This document shows positions 32,080 through 41,524 of a DNA stretch of 64,000 nt, one piece after another. The number at the start of each line of letters is the position of its first letter. Within the stretch, counting starts at the first letter, position 1. This DNA comes from JAXGXQ01 sp040772685 (GTDB lineage Bacteria; Bacillota; Clostridia; Saccharofermentanales; UBA5734), in the NCBI GenBank assembly GCA_040772685.1, contig JAXGXQ010000001.1:248001-312000 (forward strand), read 5' to 3'. The position numbers and the translations under genes were made by a program. Under the pieces are notes generated by a model that was not told the origin of the DNA, ran no database searches, and was given only the letters and a program-made list of their open reading frames with translations.

Positions 32080-32980
32080 AGCAGTGACTGATTTTGACCG
32101 GCAGCTGACGAAATGGCAGCAGGTAATTGAACAATACCTGCCTGAATCGTATCCGGTTCCGCCTGTTGAAGCCGGTGGCAGAGTAGTCGAAGCTGCCCGC
32201 TACAGTCTTTTGGCCGGTGGCAAGCGCATTCGTCCGGTTCTGATGCTGGCAACTGCGGAAATGCTCGGCGCGGACCCGCTGGCTGTGCGTCCTTTTGCCG
32301 CGGCCCTGGAAATGATCCACACTTACTCATTAATCCATGACGACCTGCCTTGCATGGACAACGACGACCTGCGCCGCGGAAACCCAACTTGTCACGTGGT
32401 TTATGGCGAAGCTCTGGCGGTGCTGGCAGGCGATGCCTTGCTGACTCGGGCTTTTGAGCTGGTGCACGAATATGGCGAGCAGTTCGGCAGTTCCGGCTGG
32501 CAAGCTGCCCGGATTCTGTCGCGGGCTGCTGGAAGCAACGGCATGATAGCCGGTCAGACTCTCGATATAGCCGCTGAGGGTCACGAAATCAACGCTGTTG
32601 AATTGGAAGCGATCCACACACGTAAAACCGGTGCCTTGCTGAAAGCGCCTGTACTGGTGGCAGCGGCGCTTGCCGGCAGTAATGAGCAGCTTACCAGTTT
32701 GCTCGAACAATATGCTGATGCAATCGGACTTGCCTTTCAAATCCGTGACGATATTCTGGATGTTACCTCTACACCGGAGCAAATGGGGAAGACGATCGGC
32801 AAGGACGCGCGTGACCATAAAACCACCTATGCTACCCTGTATGGACTTGAAGGAGCGCAGGAACGGCTCGAGAGCGTCCTGGCCAAAGCCCGCCAGTCAA
32901 CTGCTGCCCTGCAGGCTGAAGGTCTGGATACATCTTTCCTGGAAGGACTGATTGATTATCTGGCCACACGCCGCTCCTGA
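32072..32980 (+). CDS. ispA: Polyprenyl synthetase (farnesyl/geranyl diphosphate synthase type)
   Basis: 302 residues, start ATG 32072 within the last 8 bp of xseB; a longer in-frame extension inside xseB is rejected. The first Asp-rich motif is DDLPCMDNDDLRRGNPTCH and the second is IRDDILD, both complete, with the GGKRIRP substrate site before them. It condenses IPP with allylic diphosphates to FPP or GPP. It sits between exonuclease VII and dxs, a common isoprenoid gene pairing, so it supplies the precursor of undecaprenyl and other prenyl chains. Confidence 0.93.
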   Translation: MNKAVTDFDRQLTKWQQVIEQYLPESYPVPPVEAGGRVVEAARYSLLAGGKRIRPVLMLATAEMLGADPLAVRPFAAALEMIHTYSLIHDDLPCMDNDDLRRGNPTCHVVYGEALAVLAGDALLTRAFELVHEYGEQFGSSGWQAARILSRAAGSNGMIAGQTLDIAAEGHEINAVELEAIHTRKTGALLKAPVLVAAALAGSNEQLTSLLEQYADAIGLAFQIRDDILDVTSTPEQMGKTIGKDARDHKTTYATLYGLEGAQERLESVLAKARQSTAALQAEGLDTSFLEGLIDYLATRRS

Positions 32981-33013
32981 AATGAAAAAACTCAAAAAGA
33001 AGTGCCTTAAGCA

Positions 33014-34903
33014 ATGAATATTCTTGATCAGATCAACCAACCGGAAGATCTTAGAAACCTAAGCTCAGAAGAGCTGAACATTTTGGCAGCAGAAGTGCGC
33101 GAACGCATTATCTGCACAGTTGCCAACAACGGCGGCCATCTGGCCAGCAATCTCGGGATTGTCGAACTGACACTGGCCTTGTTGCTGGAGTTCAATTTTC
33201 CTGACGACAAAATTGTCTTTGATGTCGGTCATCAGTCATATCCTTACAAACTGCTGACCGGTCGGCGCGAACGCTTTGAGACATTGCGCCGCGAACATGG
33301 TATTTCCGGCTTCCCCAAGCGGGAAGAAAGCCAGTATGATTTTTTCAATACCGGTCACAGCAGTACTGCGATTTCGGCCGCGCTTGGTTTACTGCAGGCA
33401 GACAACCTGTTGGGCAATGAGAACCACGTGCTGGCTGTTGTTGGTGACGGAGCCTTAACCGGCGGCATGGCGCTGGAAGCAATGAACGATGCCTGCCAGT
33501 TTCCCGGTGATGACGCGAGCAAGCGTCTGATTGTGATTCTTAACGATAATCAAATGTCGATCAGCCGCAATGTCGGCAGCATTTCAAGGCATTTGGAAAA
33601 GCTCAGGCTTTCGCCGCGTTACAACCGTATGAAGGTGCGGATAGAACCGGTTTTGCAGCGTTTGCCGCTGCTCGGCCGGCCTTTGTTGCATTTATTTGAA
33701 AAAATGAAGCGAGCCCTGCGTGGCTTAGCCCGTTCTGAATCCGGGTTCTTCGAAACAATGGGCTTTCGTTATTACGGGCCAATCGACGGGCATGACCTGC
33801 CACAGCTGCGCAAGCATCTCCGAACCATAAAAACTCTCACCGGCCCGCTGGTTCTGCACGTTATCACGCAAAAGGGCCGTGGCTACAACCTGGCGGAATG
33901 TGCGCCGGATATTTATCATGGCGTTGCTCCTTTTGTGATCGAAAACGGGATTGTTCCCGACAATAATAAAAAAACACCGCGTTTTTCCGACAGCTTCGGG
34001 GAAGCTCTTGGTGAAATAGCCGCAGCTGAACCAAGACTCTACGCTTTAACCGCTGCGATGCCTGGTGGCACTGGCCTGTCAGACTTCGCGAAAACATATC
34101 CCGAACGCTTCCACGACTGCGGTATAGCCGAACAGCACACTGTAACGCTGGCGGCTGGCATGGCGGCAGGCGGACTCAAACCGGTGGTAGCGATGTACGC
34201 GACTTTCCTGCAGCGTGCTTACGACCAGATTCTGCACGACATTTGCCTGCAAAACCTGCCGGTTGTCCTGGCAATTGACCGCGCCGGTATTGTTGGTGAG
34301 GACGGGGAGACGCATCAGGGGATTTACGACATTTCCTTTCTTTTACCAATGCCGAATATGCATGTTCTGGCCCCGCGCGACAGTCACGAGCTTAACCGCA
34401 TGCTGGCCGCTGCTATAAAAATTAATGGTCCTGCCGCTATCCGCTACCCACGCGGCCGTTCACCGGAATATCCTGAGCTTATTGAATTGACTCCCGCGCC
34501 TGCCGGCAAAGCACAACTGCTGCGACCCGGTTCTGAAGTCACGATATTAAGCGCCGGAACCTGCGCCCGTGCTGCTTTGGACGCAGCTGCTATTTTGGAA
34601 AATGAAGGTCACAGTATTGAGGTAATCGACTTGCGTTGGCTGAAACCCCTGGACTGGGAAACCATTGCTGCCAGCGTCAGCAGAACCGGCCGCGTCCTGA
34701 CAGTGGAAGAGGGCGTCGCGGTTGGCGGCGTTGGTTCAGTCATAACGGAACGTCTGGCAACAGAAATACCGGGAGTGCGCATTGCCTATGCCAATTTAGA
34801 TGACCGGATTCATCCACAGGCTAAACGCGAGCGGATACTGACTGCGCAAGGGCTGGACGCTGAAGGCCTGGCCAGGCAACTGCGGCTTCTGCTTCGCTAT
34901 TGA
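33014..34903 (+). CDS. dxs: 1-deoxy-D-xylulose-5-phosphate synthase
   Basis: 629 residues, start ATG 33014. The thiamine diphosphate-binding motif is GDGALTGGMALEAMN, the N-terminal IVELTLALLLEFNFPDDKIVFDVGHQ and the central DRAGIVGEDGETHQGIYD are all typical of DXS. It makes DXP from pyruvate and glyceraldehyde 3-phosphate, the first step of the MEP pathway. The gap of 33 bp from ispA contains no promoter or terminator, so they are one transcript. After it a gap of 176 bp carries a TATAAT at 34970-34975 without a clear -35. Confidence 0.96.
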   Translation: MNILDQINQPEDLRNLSSEELNILAAEVRERIICTVANNGGHLASNLGIVELTLALLLEFNFPDDKIVFDVGHQSYPYKLLTGRRERFETLRREHGISGFPKREESQYDFFNTGHSSTAISAALGLLQADNLLGNENHVLAVVGDGALTGGMALEAMNDACQFPGDDASKRLIVILNDNQMSISRNVGSISRHLEKLRLSPRYNRMKVRIEPVLQRLPLLGRPLLHLFEKMKRALRGLARSESGFFETMGFRYYGPIDGHDLPQLRKHLRTIKTLTGPLVLHVITQKGRGYNLAECAPDIYHGVAPFVIENGIVPDNNKKTPRFSDSFGEALGEIAAAEPRLYALTAAMPGGTGLSDFAKTYPERFHDCGIAEQHTVTLAAGMAAGGLKPVVAMYATFLQRAYDQILHDICLQNLPVVLAIDRAGIVGEDGETHQGIYDISFLLPMPNMHVLAPRDSHELNRMLAAAIKINGPAAIRYPRGRSPEYPELIELTPAPAGKAQLLRPGSEVTILSAGTCARAALDAAAILENEGHSIEVIDLRWLKPLDWETIAASVSRTGRVLTVEEGVAVGGVGSVITERLATEIPGVRIAYANLDDRIHPQAKRERILTAQGLDAEGLARQLRLLLRY

Positions 34904-35079
34904 TACTCTGACTCTCGCTCAACAAAATTGTCGCGCGAACAGCCTGATGCAAACATCGTAAAATATCGATATAATATTCACGACTGCTTTGCAGCACAGA
35001 TAACTTAATTCGCTTGCTGCGAAGCCACTTCTCCAATTTTGACGTTCATCCGGACTAATTTTCTTTGCAGGAGTATGTA

Positions 35080-35940
35080 ATGCGAATCGGACTGTACAGC
35101 AATCCCGATAAAGACCCTGGTGAAAAAGTCGCCTGCCAGGCTGCTGAAATTATCCTCTCGCTGGGCGGCGTTCCTGTTGTTGATGCTGACCATTCACAAT
35201 CGGTGCTTTGCCATCTGGCGGGAGTACAAAACGGTACTTACAACAGCTGTGACGCTCTGATGTGTTTTGGTGGTGACGGCACTTTTCTCTCTGCGGTTCA
35301 CCACCACGCCAGCCAGTCTGTGCCTTTGGTAGGAGTAAACCTGGGGCAAGTCGGGTTTTTGCCCGAAATCGCTCCTGATGAAATTGAAATCGGCATTCGT
35401 TTGCTGATGCAAAATAAATTTACAACCGAACGGCGCATGATGCTGGAAGTAATTGCGCTTGATCCGGATGGCGAGTTTAAAGGCAGCGGGACAGCGCTGA
35501 ATGATGTCGTTGTCACTCGCGGCGGCAAGTCGCGCATTCTGACGCTCGATCTGGCAATCGGCAATGAAACGGTTGACCGCATCCCTGGTGACGGCCTGAT
35601 TATCGCTACTCCGACCGGCTCCACAGCCTATTCACTTTCTGCCGGCGGGCCGATTATCCAGCCGGATCTCGACCTGATTCTAATCACCCCGATTTGCCCT
35701 CATACTTTACATAACCGCAGTTATATTACGCTTTCCGAAACGACAGTGGATGTCACAATCGACGCCTATCCTTATCCCGTACTGCTTTCAATTGATGGCC
35801 GTGAGGATCTTTACCTCAGCCAATATGACCGTATCCGCGTACGCCGTTCCGCGACGGATTTACATTTAATCCGTCTTGGCTTGCGGAGTTTTTATGATAC
35901 CTTGTCTGAAAAAATCGCAGCCAGGGGGATCGCGCGATGA
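35080..35940 (+). CDS. nadK: NAD kinase
   Basis: 286 residues, start ATG 35080 with CAGGAG at 35068-35073. The catalytic GGDGT motif (MCFGGDGTFLSAVH) and the substrate-binding TPTGSTAYSLSAGGPI are both present. The enzyme makes NADP from NAD and ATP or polyphosphate. A TTG five codons upstream overlaps the ribosome site and is rejected. The last four bases overlap argR (ATGA). The nadK-argR-recN order is usual in Firmicutes. Confidence 0.96.
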   Translation: MRIGLYSNPDKDPGEKVACQAAEIILSLGGVPVVDADHSQSVLCHLAGVQNGTYNSCDALMCFGGDGTFLSAVHHHASQSVPLVGVNLGQVGFLPEIAPDEIEIGIRLLMQNKFTTERRMMLEVIALDPDGEFKGSGTALNDVVVTRGGKSRILTLDLAIGNETVDRIPGDGLIIATPTGSTAYSLSAGGPIIQPDLDLILITPICPHTLHNRSYITLSETTVDVTIDAYPYPVLLSIDGREDLYLSQYDRIRVRRSATDLHLIRLGLRSFYDTLSEKIAARGIAR

Positions 35941-36419
35941 GATTAAGTAAAAATGACCGGCAAAACCGCATTCTGGAACTGATCCGGACGCACGAAATTG
36001 GCACACAGGAAGAACTGGCTGCCATGCTCAACGCTGACGGGCTTGGGGTTACACAGGCTACAATATCACGTGATATCAAGGATCTCGGAATTATTAAAAC
36101 CACCAGCTCCACCGGGCAACTGAAGTACATGCCGCTGGAGCGGCAAGGGGAAGTGGCTTCCGTACGTCTGCTAAAAGTTTTTACGGAAGCGGTTGTATCC
36201 ATTGACCATGCTATGAACCTGGTTGTGCTCAAAACCCTGCCCGGCATGGCACAGGCCAGTGCTTCAGCGCTCGATTCGCTGAATCTGGCTGATGTTGTGG
36301 GGACCCTGGCCGGCGACGACACTGTTTTCATCGCTACCAGAACACCTACTTCAGCTGCGATTCTGGTTGATATTTTACACAGGGTTCGCGGCCGCGACGA
36401 CTATAAAGCCGAAAAGTGA
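35937..36419 (+). CDS. argR: Arginine repressor ArgR
   Basis: 160 residues. The N-terminal winged helix contains GTQEELAAMLNADGLGVTQATISRDIKDLGI, and the C-terminal domain has GTLAGDDTVFIATR, the hexamer and arginine-binding segment. It represses arginine biosynthesis and may also act in catabolism. Overlap with nadK is 4 bp; recN follows after 27 bp, its ribosome site lying just behind the argR stop. Confidence 0.95.
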   Translation: MRLSKNDRQNRILELIRTHEIGTQEELAAMLNADGLGVTQATISRDIKDLGIIKTTSSTGQLKYMPLERQGEVASVRLLKVFTEAVVSIDHAMNLVVLKTLPGMAQASASALDSLNLADVVGTLAGDDTVFIATRTPTSAAILVDILHRVRGRDDYKAEK

Positions 36420-36446
36420 AGCACGTTGCGCAGGAAGGAAAACAGC

Positions 36447-38198
36447 TTGCTTATCCATCTGCATGTACAGGATTTTGCCCTGATCGAAAGCCTTGATTTA
36501 CAGCCCGAAACCGGGCTGTCGATTATTACCGGCGAAACCGGCGCAGGCAAGTCGATTCTGGTCGATGCCATTCTGGCGCTGCTGGGCGGTCGTATGAGCC
36601 GCGACCAGATCCGCAGCGGTCAGCAATCGTGCCGGATAGAAGCGCTGTTTCAGCTACAGCCGGGCGTTCTCGATCTGCAGTTGGCCGAACAACTGGAGCT
36701 GGAAGACCTTCTCGCCGGTAACCCTCAGGAACTGCTGCTGGTGCGTGAGTACAACCAAAATGGCCGCAGTGTTTTCCGGCTTAACGACAGGATAATTACT
36801 TCCGCGACCGCCCGCATTGTCAGCTCTGCCTTACTTGATATTCACGGTCAGCATGATAACCAGCTGATTTTCGATGCCGGAACTCACCTTGATTTACTCG
36901 ACAGGTTTGCCGGCAAACCAGTGGCAGCGGCGCGTCTGCACTGGCAAGATGTGCTGGCTGAATATAACCGTTGCAGCGCTGAACTTGCTGAGCTGGGGCT
37001 AGATCCCGCCGCCAGGGCACGGGCGATTGATATGCTGCAGTATCAGGTAAACGAAATTGACGCGGCTCAAATCAAACCAGATGAAGACGAGCAGCTGCAG
37101 GAGCAGCGCCGGGTGCGGCAGAACCAGGAACGCATAGTGCAAGCGCTAAGTGAAGGCGCTGATTTGCTTTCCGCTGATAACGGCGCAGTTTATTCGCTGG
37201 CTGAAGCCCTGTCACGTGTTGATTATATCGCCCGTTACAGCGAACGGCTCGCCAAGCTGCGTCAGCCGCTTACAGAGGCACTTGAACTGACGCGCACGAC
37301 TGCCAGTGAACTTACTGACGCTTTACAACGAATTGAGCTCGACCCGGCTGCGCTCGAACGCATCGATGAACGCCTGGATGTGCTCTACCGATTGAAGTCA
37401 AAATATGGAATGGGAACAGCCGGAAATGACAGCACGCCAGCGGGAACACCTTCGCTGGCAAAGGTGCTGGCATACAGGCAAAAAGCGGCAAGCCGGCTGG
37501 CGACACTGCTAGCCGGGGAAAAACGCGCCCGAGAACTCAATACGGAGCTGGCAAGGATACAAGAAGAGCTAATTTCTGCGGGCGAGCAGTTGCACCAGGC
37601 AAGGACAGCTGCCGGTGCAGAGCTGGCTCAGCGTATTACCTGCGAATTAAGTGATCTGGGTATGAAGTCCGTCCGTTTCAGCGTACACTTCGAAAATCTT
37701 GTGAAACAGCCGCCTTTCCGCAGCAGCGGGCTGGATAAACTGGAATTTCTTTTGTCACCTAATCCCGGGGAGCCGGAGAGGCCTTTGGCCAGAATAGCTT
37801 CCGGCGGTGAGGCCGCCCGCATTATGCTGGCGATTAAAGTGATTCTAGCCCGGGCAGACAGGACACCGGTGTTAATATTTGATGAAATTGACACCGGAGT
37901 CAGCGGCCAAACAGCTATCCGTGTGGCGGAGAAGCTTTCAGCACTGGCTCACGGCCGCCAGGTGCTCTGCATTACCCATTTACCGCAAATCGCGGCTTTA
38001 GCTGATCAACATTTTTTGATTGCCAAGCAAGTGGAGGCAGAGAGAACCCGAACAAAAATTACAGCGCTCACAGCAGAAGGTCGCCTGGATGAAATCGCGC
38101 GACTGCTTTCAGGCGGTACGGGTGCCGATCAGGCTCGCTCATTGGCTCAGGAATTATTAAAATCAGGTGAAAAATTCCGGCAGTCCAGAAGCAGTTGA
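36447..38198 (+). CDS. recN: DNA repair protein RecN
   Basis: 583 residues from TTG 36447, chosen because AGGAAGG (36432-36438) lies eight bases upstream and the protein then begins LLIHLHVQDFALIESL like other RecN proteins; a TTG 21 bases earlier has no ribosome site. Walker A is GETGAGKSILVDA; the coiled-coil middle (about 150-400) separates it from the ABC signature ASGGEAAR and Walker B LIFDEIDTGVSG. RecN is an SMC-like protein that gathers broken DNA ends. The last 52 bp overlap the end of the convergent pseudouridine synthase gene. Confidence 0.95.
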   Translation: MLIHLHVQDFALIESLDLQPETGLSIITGETGAGKSILVDAILALLGGRMSRDQIRSGQQSCRIEALFQLQPGVLDLQLAEQLELEDLLAGNPQELLLVREYNQNGRSVFRLNDRIITSATARIVSSALLDIHGQHDNQLIFDAGTHLDLLDRFAGKPVAAARLHWQDVLAEYNRCSAELAELGLDPAARARAIDMLQYQVNEIDAAQIKPDEDEQLQEQRRVRQNQERIVQALSEGADLLSADNGAVYSLAEALSRVDYIARYSERLAKLRQPLTEALELTRTTASELTDALQRIELDPAALERIDERLDVLYRLKSKYGMGTAGNDSTPAGTPSLAKVLAYRQKAASRLATLLAGEKRARELNTELARIQEELISAGEQLHQARTAAGAELAQRITCELSDLGMKSVRFSVHFENLVKQPPFRSSGLDKLEFLLSPNPGEPERPLARIASGGEAARIMLAIKVILARADRTPVLIFDEIDTGVSGQTAIRVAEKLSALAHGRQVLCITHLPQIAALADQHFLIAKQVEAERTRTKITALTAEGRLDEIARLLSGGTGADQARSLAQELLKSGEKFRQSRSS

Positions 38199-39040
38199 AT
38201 AAAATCAGCCGGCGGGTGACAGCTAAAGTTAAGCGGATCTTTGCTGAGAGGATGTACAAAGCGCAGCCGCCAGGCATGTAAAGCCTGGTGGTTTATTTTT
38301 TTGTCAAATGGGTGTGTGCTGCCGCCGTTGTACAAGGTTTCGCCAATAATTGGGTGGCCGACATGCTGCAAGTGGACACGGATCTGATGGGTGCGGCCGG
38401 TTTCCAGGCGCAATGAAAGCAGGGAACAATCAGCTTTGACAAAATAACGCAGCGTAGTATAATGCGTAACTGCTGTGTCGCCCTGCGGGTTTACCTGTCG
38501 TTCTATAATGCTGCCGGGCGCCCGAGCGATGGGAGCGCTGATAGTACCGGATAAGGGCAGCAGTCGCCCCCGCACCAGTGCCAGGTACTCCTTGTTAATA
38601 TCTGTCTGACTAAGACGGTAATGAGCATGGCTGTTGCGTCCAACCAAAACCAGACCGCTGGTTCCTCGGTCAAGCCTGCTGACCGGGTGCAAACGGCCGT
38701 TGCTGATTCTGGTGAGCAGGGAATCGGGTTCGTGTTTATTCTTGGGATGGGTCAGTAAACCTGCCGGCTTGTTCAGCACAAGCAGCCATTCATCTGCCCA
38801 GACAATCCCGACAGACGGATCGGGAATCAGCGGTGCCGACGCTTCGTCCGGCAACAAAGCTACTAGATGATCGCCTGTATGAACCGGGTCGATCATCCGA
38901 TGAGGCTGCCCATTGCGGGTAAGCTGGCCAAACAACCGGATACGTTTACTTAATTGACCCGATATTCCGGCCTTGCGTCTAAGTATGTCAACTGCACGGC
39001 ATCCGTCTTCTGAAGCTTTTATAATTCGTTCAATTCTCAT
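38147..39040 (-). CDS. RluA-family pseudouridine synthase
   Basis: 297 residues, start ATG 39040. The catalytic motif is HPVSRLDRGTSGLVLVG with the active-site Asp; LETGRTHQIRVHLQHVGHPI and the preceding S4-like N-terminal segment place it in the RluA/RluD family. Its exact target (23S rRNA or tRNA uridine) cannot be told. It is the second such enzyme in the window (the other is at 48296). It runs towards recN and overlaps its 3' end by 52 bp. Confidence 0.9.
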   Translation of the reverse strand: MRIERIIKASEDGCRAVDILRRKAGISGQLSKRIRLFGQLTRNGQPHRMIDPVHTGDHLVALLPDEASAPLIPDPSVGIVWADEWLLVLNKPAGLLTHPKNKHEPDSLLTRISNGRLHPVSRLDRGTSGLVLVGRNSHAHYRLSQTDINKEYLALVRGRLLPLSGTISAPIARAPGSIIERQVNPQGDTAVTHYTTLRYFVKADCSLLSLRLETGRTHQIRVHLQHVGHPIIGETLYNGGSTHPFDKKINHQALHAWRLRFVHPLSKDPLNFSCHPPADFIQLLLDCRNFSPDFNNS

Positions 39041-39060
39041 AAAACCCCTGTATTTGTGCT

Positions 39061-39079
39061 ACATGATACGGTATCATGT
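39061..39079. promoter_or_regulatory. Perfect 19 bp palindrome, candidate operator
   Basis: ACATGATAC-G-GTATCATGT is a perfect 9+1+9 inverted repeat 20 bp upstream of the RluA-family gene start and about 120 bp upstream of the hydrogenase operon on the other strand. It has no T run and does not match the Rex site (TTGTGAA..TTCACAA type). It could bind a homodimeric regulator for either side. No regulator gene lies beside it. Confidence 0.45.
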
Positions 39080-39197
39080 CATTATATGTAAAGTTATTAT
39101 TTCTGAATAGGTAAAATTTGATTAATTTTTTCACTAAAAACGATTGTATGCGTTTACGATAAATGGTATCTTATCTACTTGGGAGGTGAGTCTAATA

Positions 39198-39686
39198 ATG
39201 GCAGTAAACACAATGACTCAGGATGAAATGCAGGTTAAACTTGACGGAGTCATCCAGAAACACAGCAAGGAGGGCCGCAGCGCACTGATGCAGGTCCTGC
39301 AGGAAGCTCAGGCCATCTACGGCTATTTACCACTCGTTGTTCAACGGGAGGTTTCTAAGGGACTCGGCGTTTCAGTGGCCGAAATATACGGCGTGGTATC
39401 CTTCTACTCTTTCTTTTCCCTGGTGCCTAAGGGCGAAAACGTAATCAATATTTGTTTGGGTACAGCCTGTTATGTCAGGGGCGCTCAGAAAATTCTGGAC
39501 AAAGTTGAGGATAACCTTGGCATTAAGTCCGGAGAATGCACTGGAGACATGAAATTTTCGCTGTCAGCCTGCCGCTGTGTCGGCGCCTGTGGCCTGGCAC
39601 CGGTTGTTATGATTAATGATGATGTCTACGGCCGGTTGACGCCCGACGAAGTCCCGTCAATTCTGGCAAAATACAAGGAGGACTAA
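39198..39686 (+). CDS. hydC: NADH-dependent [FeFe] hydrogenase subunit HydC (NuoE-like)
   Basis: 162 residues, start ATG 39198 with GGGAGGTGAG just upstream; the longer frame from an upstream TTG has no ribosome site. It is a thioredoxin-like [2Fe-2S] protein of the NuoE family: the four cluster cysteines are in CLGTACYVRG and ACRCVGACG. In trimeric electron-bifurcating hydrogenases it works with HydB and HydA to couple NADH and ferredoxin oxidation to hydrogen release. It begins the three-gene operon and is followed by hydB after 6 bp. Confidence 0.92.
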   Translation: MAVNTMTQDEMQVKLDGVIQKHSKEGRSALMQVLQEAQAIYGYLPLVVQREVSKGLGVSVAEIYGVVSFYSFFSLVPKGENVINICLGTACYVRGAQKILDKVEDNLGIKSGECTGDMKFSLSACRCVGACGLAPVVMINDDVYGRLTPDEVPSILAKYKED

Positions 39687-39692
39687 TCCCAC

Positions 39693-41495
39693 ATGGACCT
39701 TTACAGAGCACATGTCCTGGTTTGCTCCGGCACCGGCTGTACTTCGGCCAAGTCACTGCAAATCATTGATAATCTAGAGCAGGAGCTCAAAGAGCAAGGC
39801 CTGAACAAAGAAGTGAAGGTTGTTAAGACTGGTTGCTTCGGTCTTTGCGCTGAAGGCCCCATCATGATGGTTTATCCCGAAGGCGTCATGTACTTCCGCA
39901 TCAGCCCTGAAGATGTCCACGAAATCGTTTCCGAACATCTGCTGAAGGGCCGTTACGTAAAACGCCTGATGACACTTTCTGAGCCGGTAACAACCGACAA
40001 AGCCAGAAATGTTGAAGAATCTGACTTTTTCAAAAACCAGAAAAGAATCGCCTTGCGTAACTGCGGTACGATTAACCCCGAGTTAATTGAAGAATACATT
40101 GCTTATGACGGCTATTCTGCGCTCGGCAAAATTCTCAGTGAGAAAGTGCCGCCGTCTGAAGTTATTAATACAATGCAGAAATCCGGTCTGCGCGGCCGCG
40201 GCGGCGCCGGCTTCCCCACAGGTAAGAAGTGGGAGTTTGCTGCCAAATCAGTCAGTGACCAGAAATATGTCTGCTGTAATGCTGACGAAGGCGATCCCGG
40301 CGCTTTTATGGATCGCTCGATTCTGGAAGGTGACCCGCATAGTATAGTTGAGGGCATGACAATAGCCGGTTACGCTATTGGGGCTGATAAGGGCTTCGCG
40401 TATGTGCGGGCTGAATACCCGATCGCTGTCCAGCGTTTACAGAAGGCAATCGACCAGGCTCGTGAATACGGCCTGTTGGGTAAAAATATTTTTGACAGCG
40501 GCTTCTCCTTTGATATCGAAATCAGACTAGGCGCCGGAGCTTTTGTCTGCGGTGAAGAAACCGCGCTGATGCGTTCAATTGAAGGCAAACGCGGCAACCC
40601 CACACCGAGACCGCCTTTCCCGGCTGTTAAAGGCCTGTTCGAAAAGCCGACAATACTCAACAATGTTGAAACTTACGCCAACGTGCCGATTATTTTCCAA
40701 AAGGGTGTTGAATGGTTCAACAGCATCGGTACAGAAAAGAGCAAGGGCACCAAGGTGTTCGCTCTCGGCGGCAAAGTGAATAATGTCGGTTTAGTGGAAA
40801 TTCCCATGGGAACCACAGTGCGGCAGATCGTCTACGATATCGGTGGCGGTATTCCCGGCGGTAAAGCCTTCAAGGCTGTTCAGACCGGCGGCCCTTCCGG
40901 CGGCTGTATACCGGCATCTTTGCTTGATGTGCCGATTGATTACGAAAACCTGGTCGCAGCCGGTTCAATGATGGGCTCCGGCGGTATGATCGTCATGGAC
41001 GAAGATACCTGCATGGTCGATATTGCCAAATTCTTCCTTGAATTCACTGTTGATGAATCCTGTGGCAAATGTTCACCTTGCCGGATCGGCACCCACCGCA
41101 TGCTGGAGATCCTCACCAGGATCACCGATGGTGTAGGAACAATGGAAGACGTTAAGCAGCTGGAACGCATTGCTGTTTCCATTAAAGACGGTTCGCTTTG
41201 CGCCCTTGGTCAGACTGCTCCGAACCCGGTGCTTTCCACCTTGAACCACTTCCTTGATGAATATCTTGAGCATGTGAACGAGAAAACCTGCCGCTGCGGC
41301 GTTTGCAAGGGCTTGACCAACTATTACATTATTGCTGATAAATGCAAAAAGTGCGGACTCTGCGCAAAGCGCTGCCCCTCAGATTGTATCAGCGGTGTAC
41401 TTGGCAAAGAACCCTATGAGATCGACATCTCGAAGTGCATCAAGTGCGGTGCCTGCGAGCAAGCCTGTAAATTCCAGGCAGTTATCCGCAAATAA
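39693..41495 (+). CDS. hydB: NADH-dependent [FeFe] hydrogenase subunit HydB (NuoF-like, FMN and NADH site)
   Basis: 600 residues. The N-terminal thioredoxin-like domain has CSGTGC and CFGLC for a [2Fe-2S] cluster; the NuoF core has GRGGAGFPTGKKWEF (about residues 167-181) for FMN/NADH, the SLBB region, and ESCGKCSPCRIGTHRM for a [4Fe-4S] cluster. At the C-terminus CKKCGLCAKRCPSDC and CIKCGACEQAC carry two further [4Fe-4S] clusters. This combination is the hallmark of bifurcating HydB rather than complex I NuoF. The ribosome site AAGGAGG lies inside the end of hydC. Confidence 0.93.
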   Translation: MDLYRAHVLVCSGTGCTSAKSLQIIDNLEQELKEQGLNKEVKVVKTGCFGLCAEGPIMMVYPEGVMYFRISPEDVHEIVSEHLLKGRYVKRLMTLSEPVTTDKARNVEESDFFKNQKRIALRNCGTINPELIEEYIAYDGYSALGKILSEKVPPSEVINTMQKSGLRGRGGAGFPTGKKWEFAAKSVSDQKYVCCNADEGDPGAFMDRSILEGDPHSIVEGMTIAGYAIGADKGFAYVRAEYPIAVQRLQKAIDQAREYGLLGKNIFDSGFSFDIEIRLGAGAFVCGEETALMRSIEGKRGNPTPRPPFPAVKGLFEKPTILNNVETYANVPIIFQKGVEWFNSIGTEKSKGTKVFALGGKVNNVGLVEIPMGTTVRQIVYDIGGGIPGGKAFKAVQTGGPSGGCIPASLLDVPIDYENLVAAGSMMGSGGMIVMDEDTCMVDIAKFFLEFTVDESCGKCSPCRIGTHRMLEILTRITDGVGTMEDVKQLERIAVSIKDGSLCALGQTAPNPVLSTLNHFLDEYLEHVNEKTCRCGVCKGLTNYYIIADKCKKCGLCAKRCPSDCISGVLGKEPYEIDISKCIKCGACEQACKFQAVIRK

Positions 41496-41524
41496 GCTGC
41501 GGCGAATAAAGGAGTGTGTACACC

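Noticed and set aside
39144..39172. TTGTAT-17-TATCTT as the hydrogenase promoter
   Set aside because: Its start point would fall at the ribosome binding site, leaving no usable leader; the true promoter was not identified.
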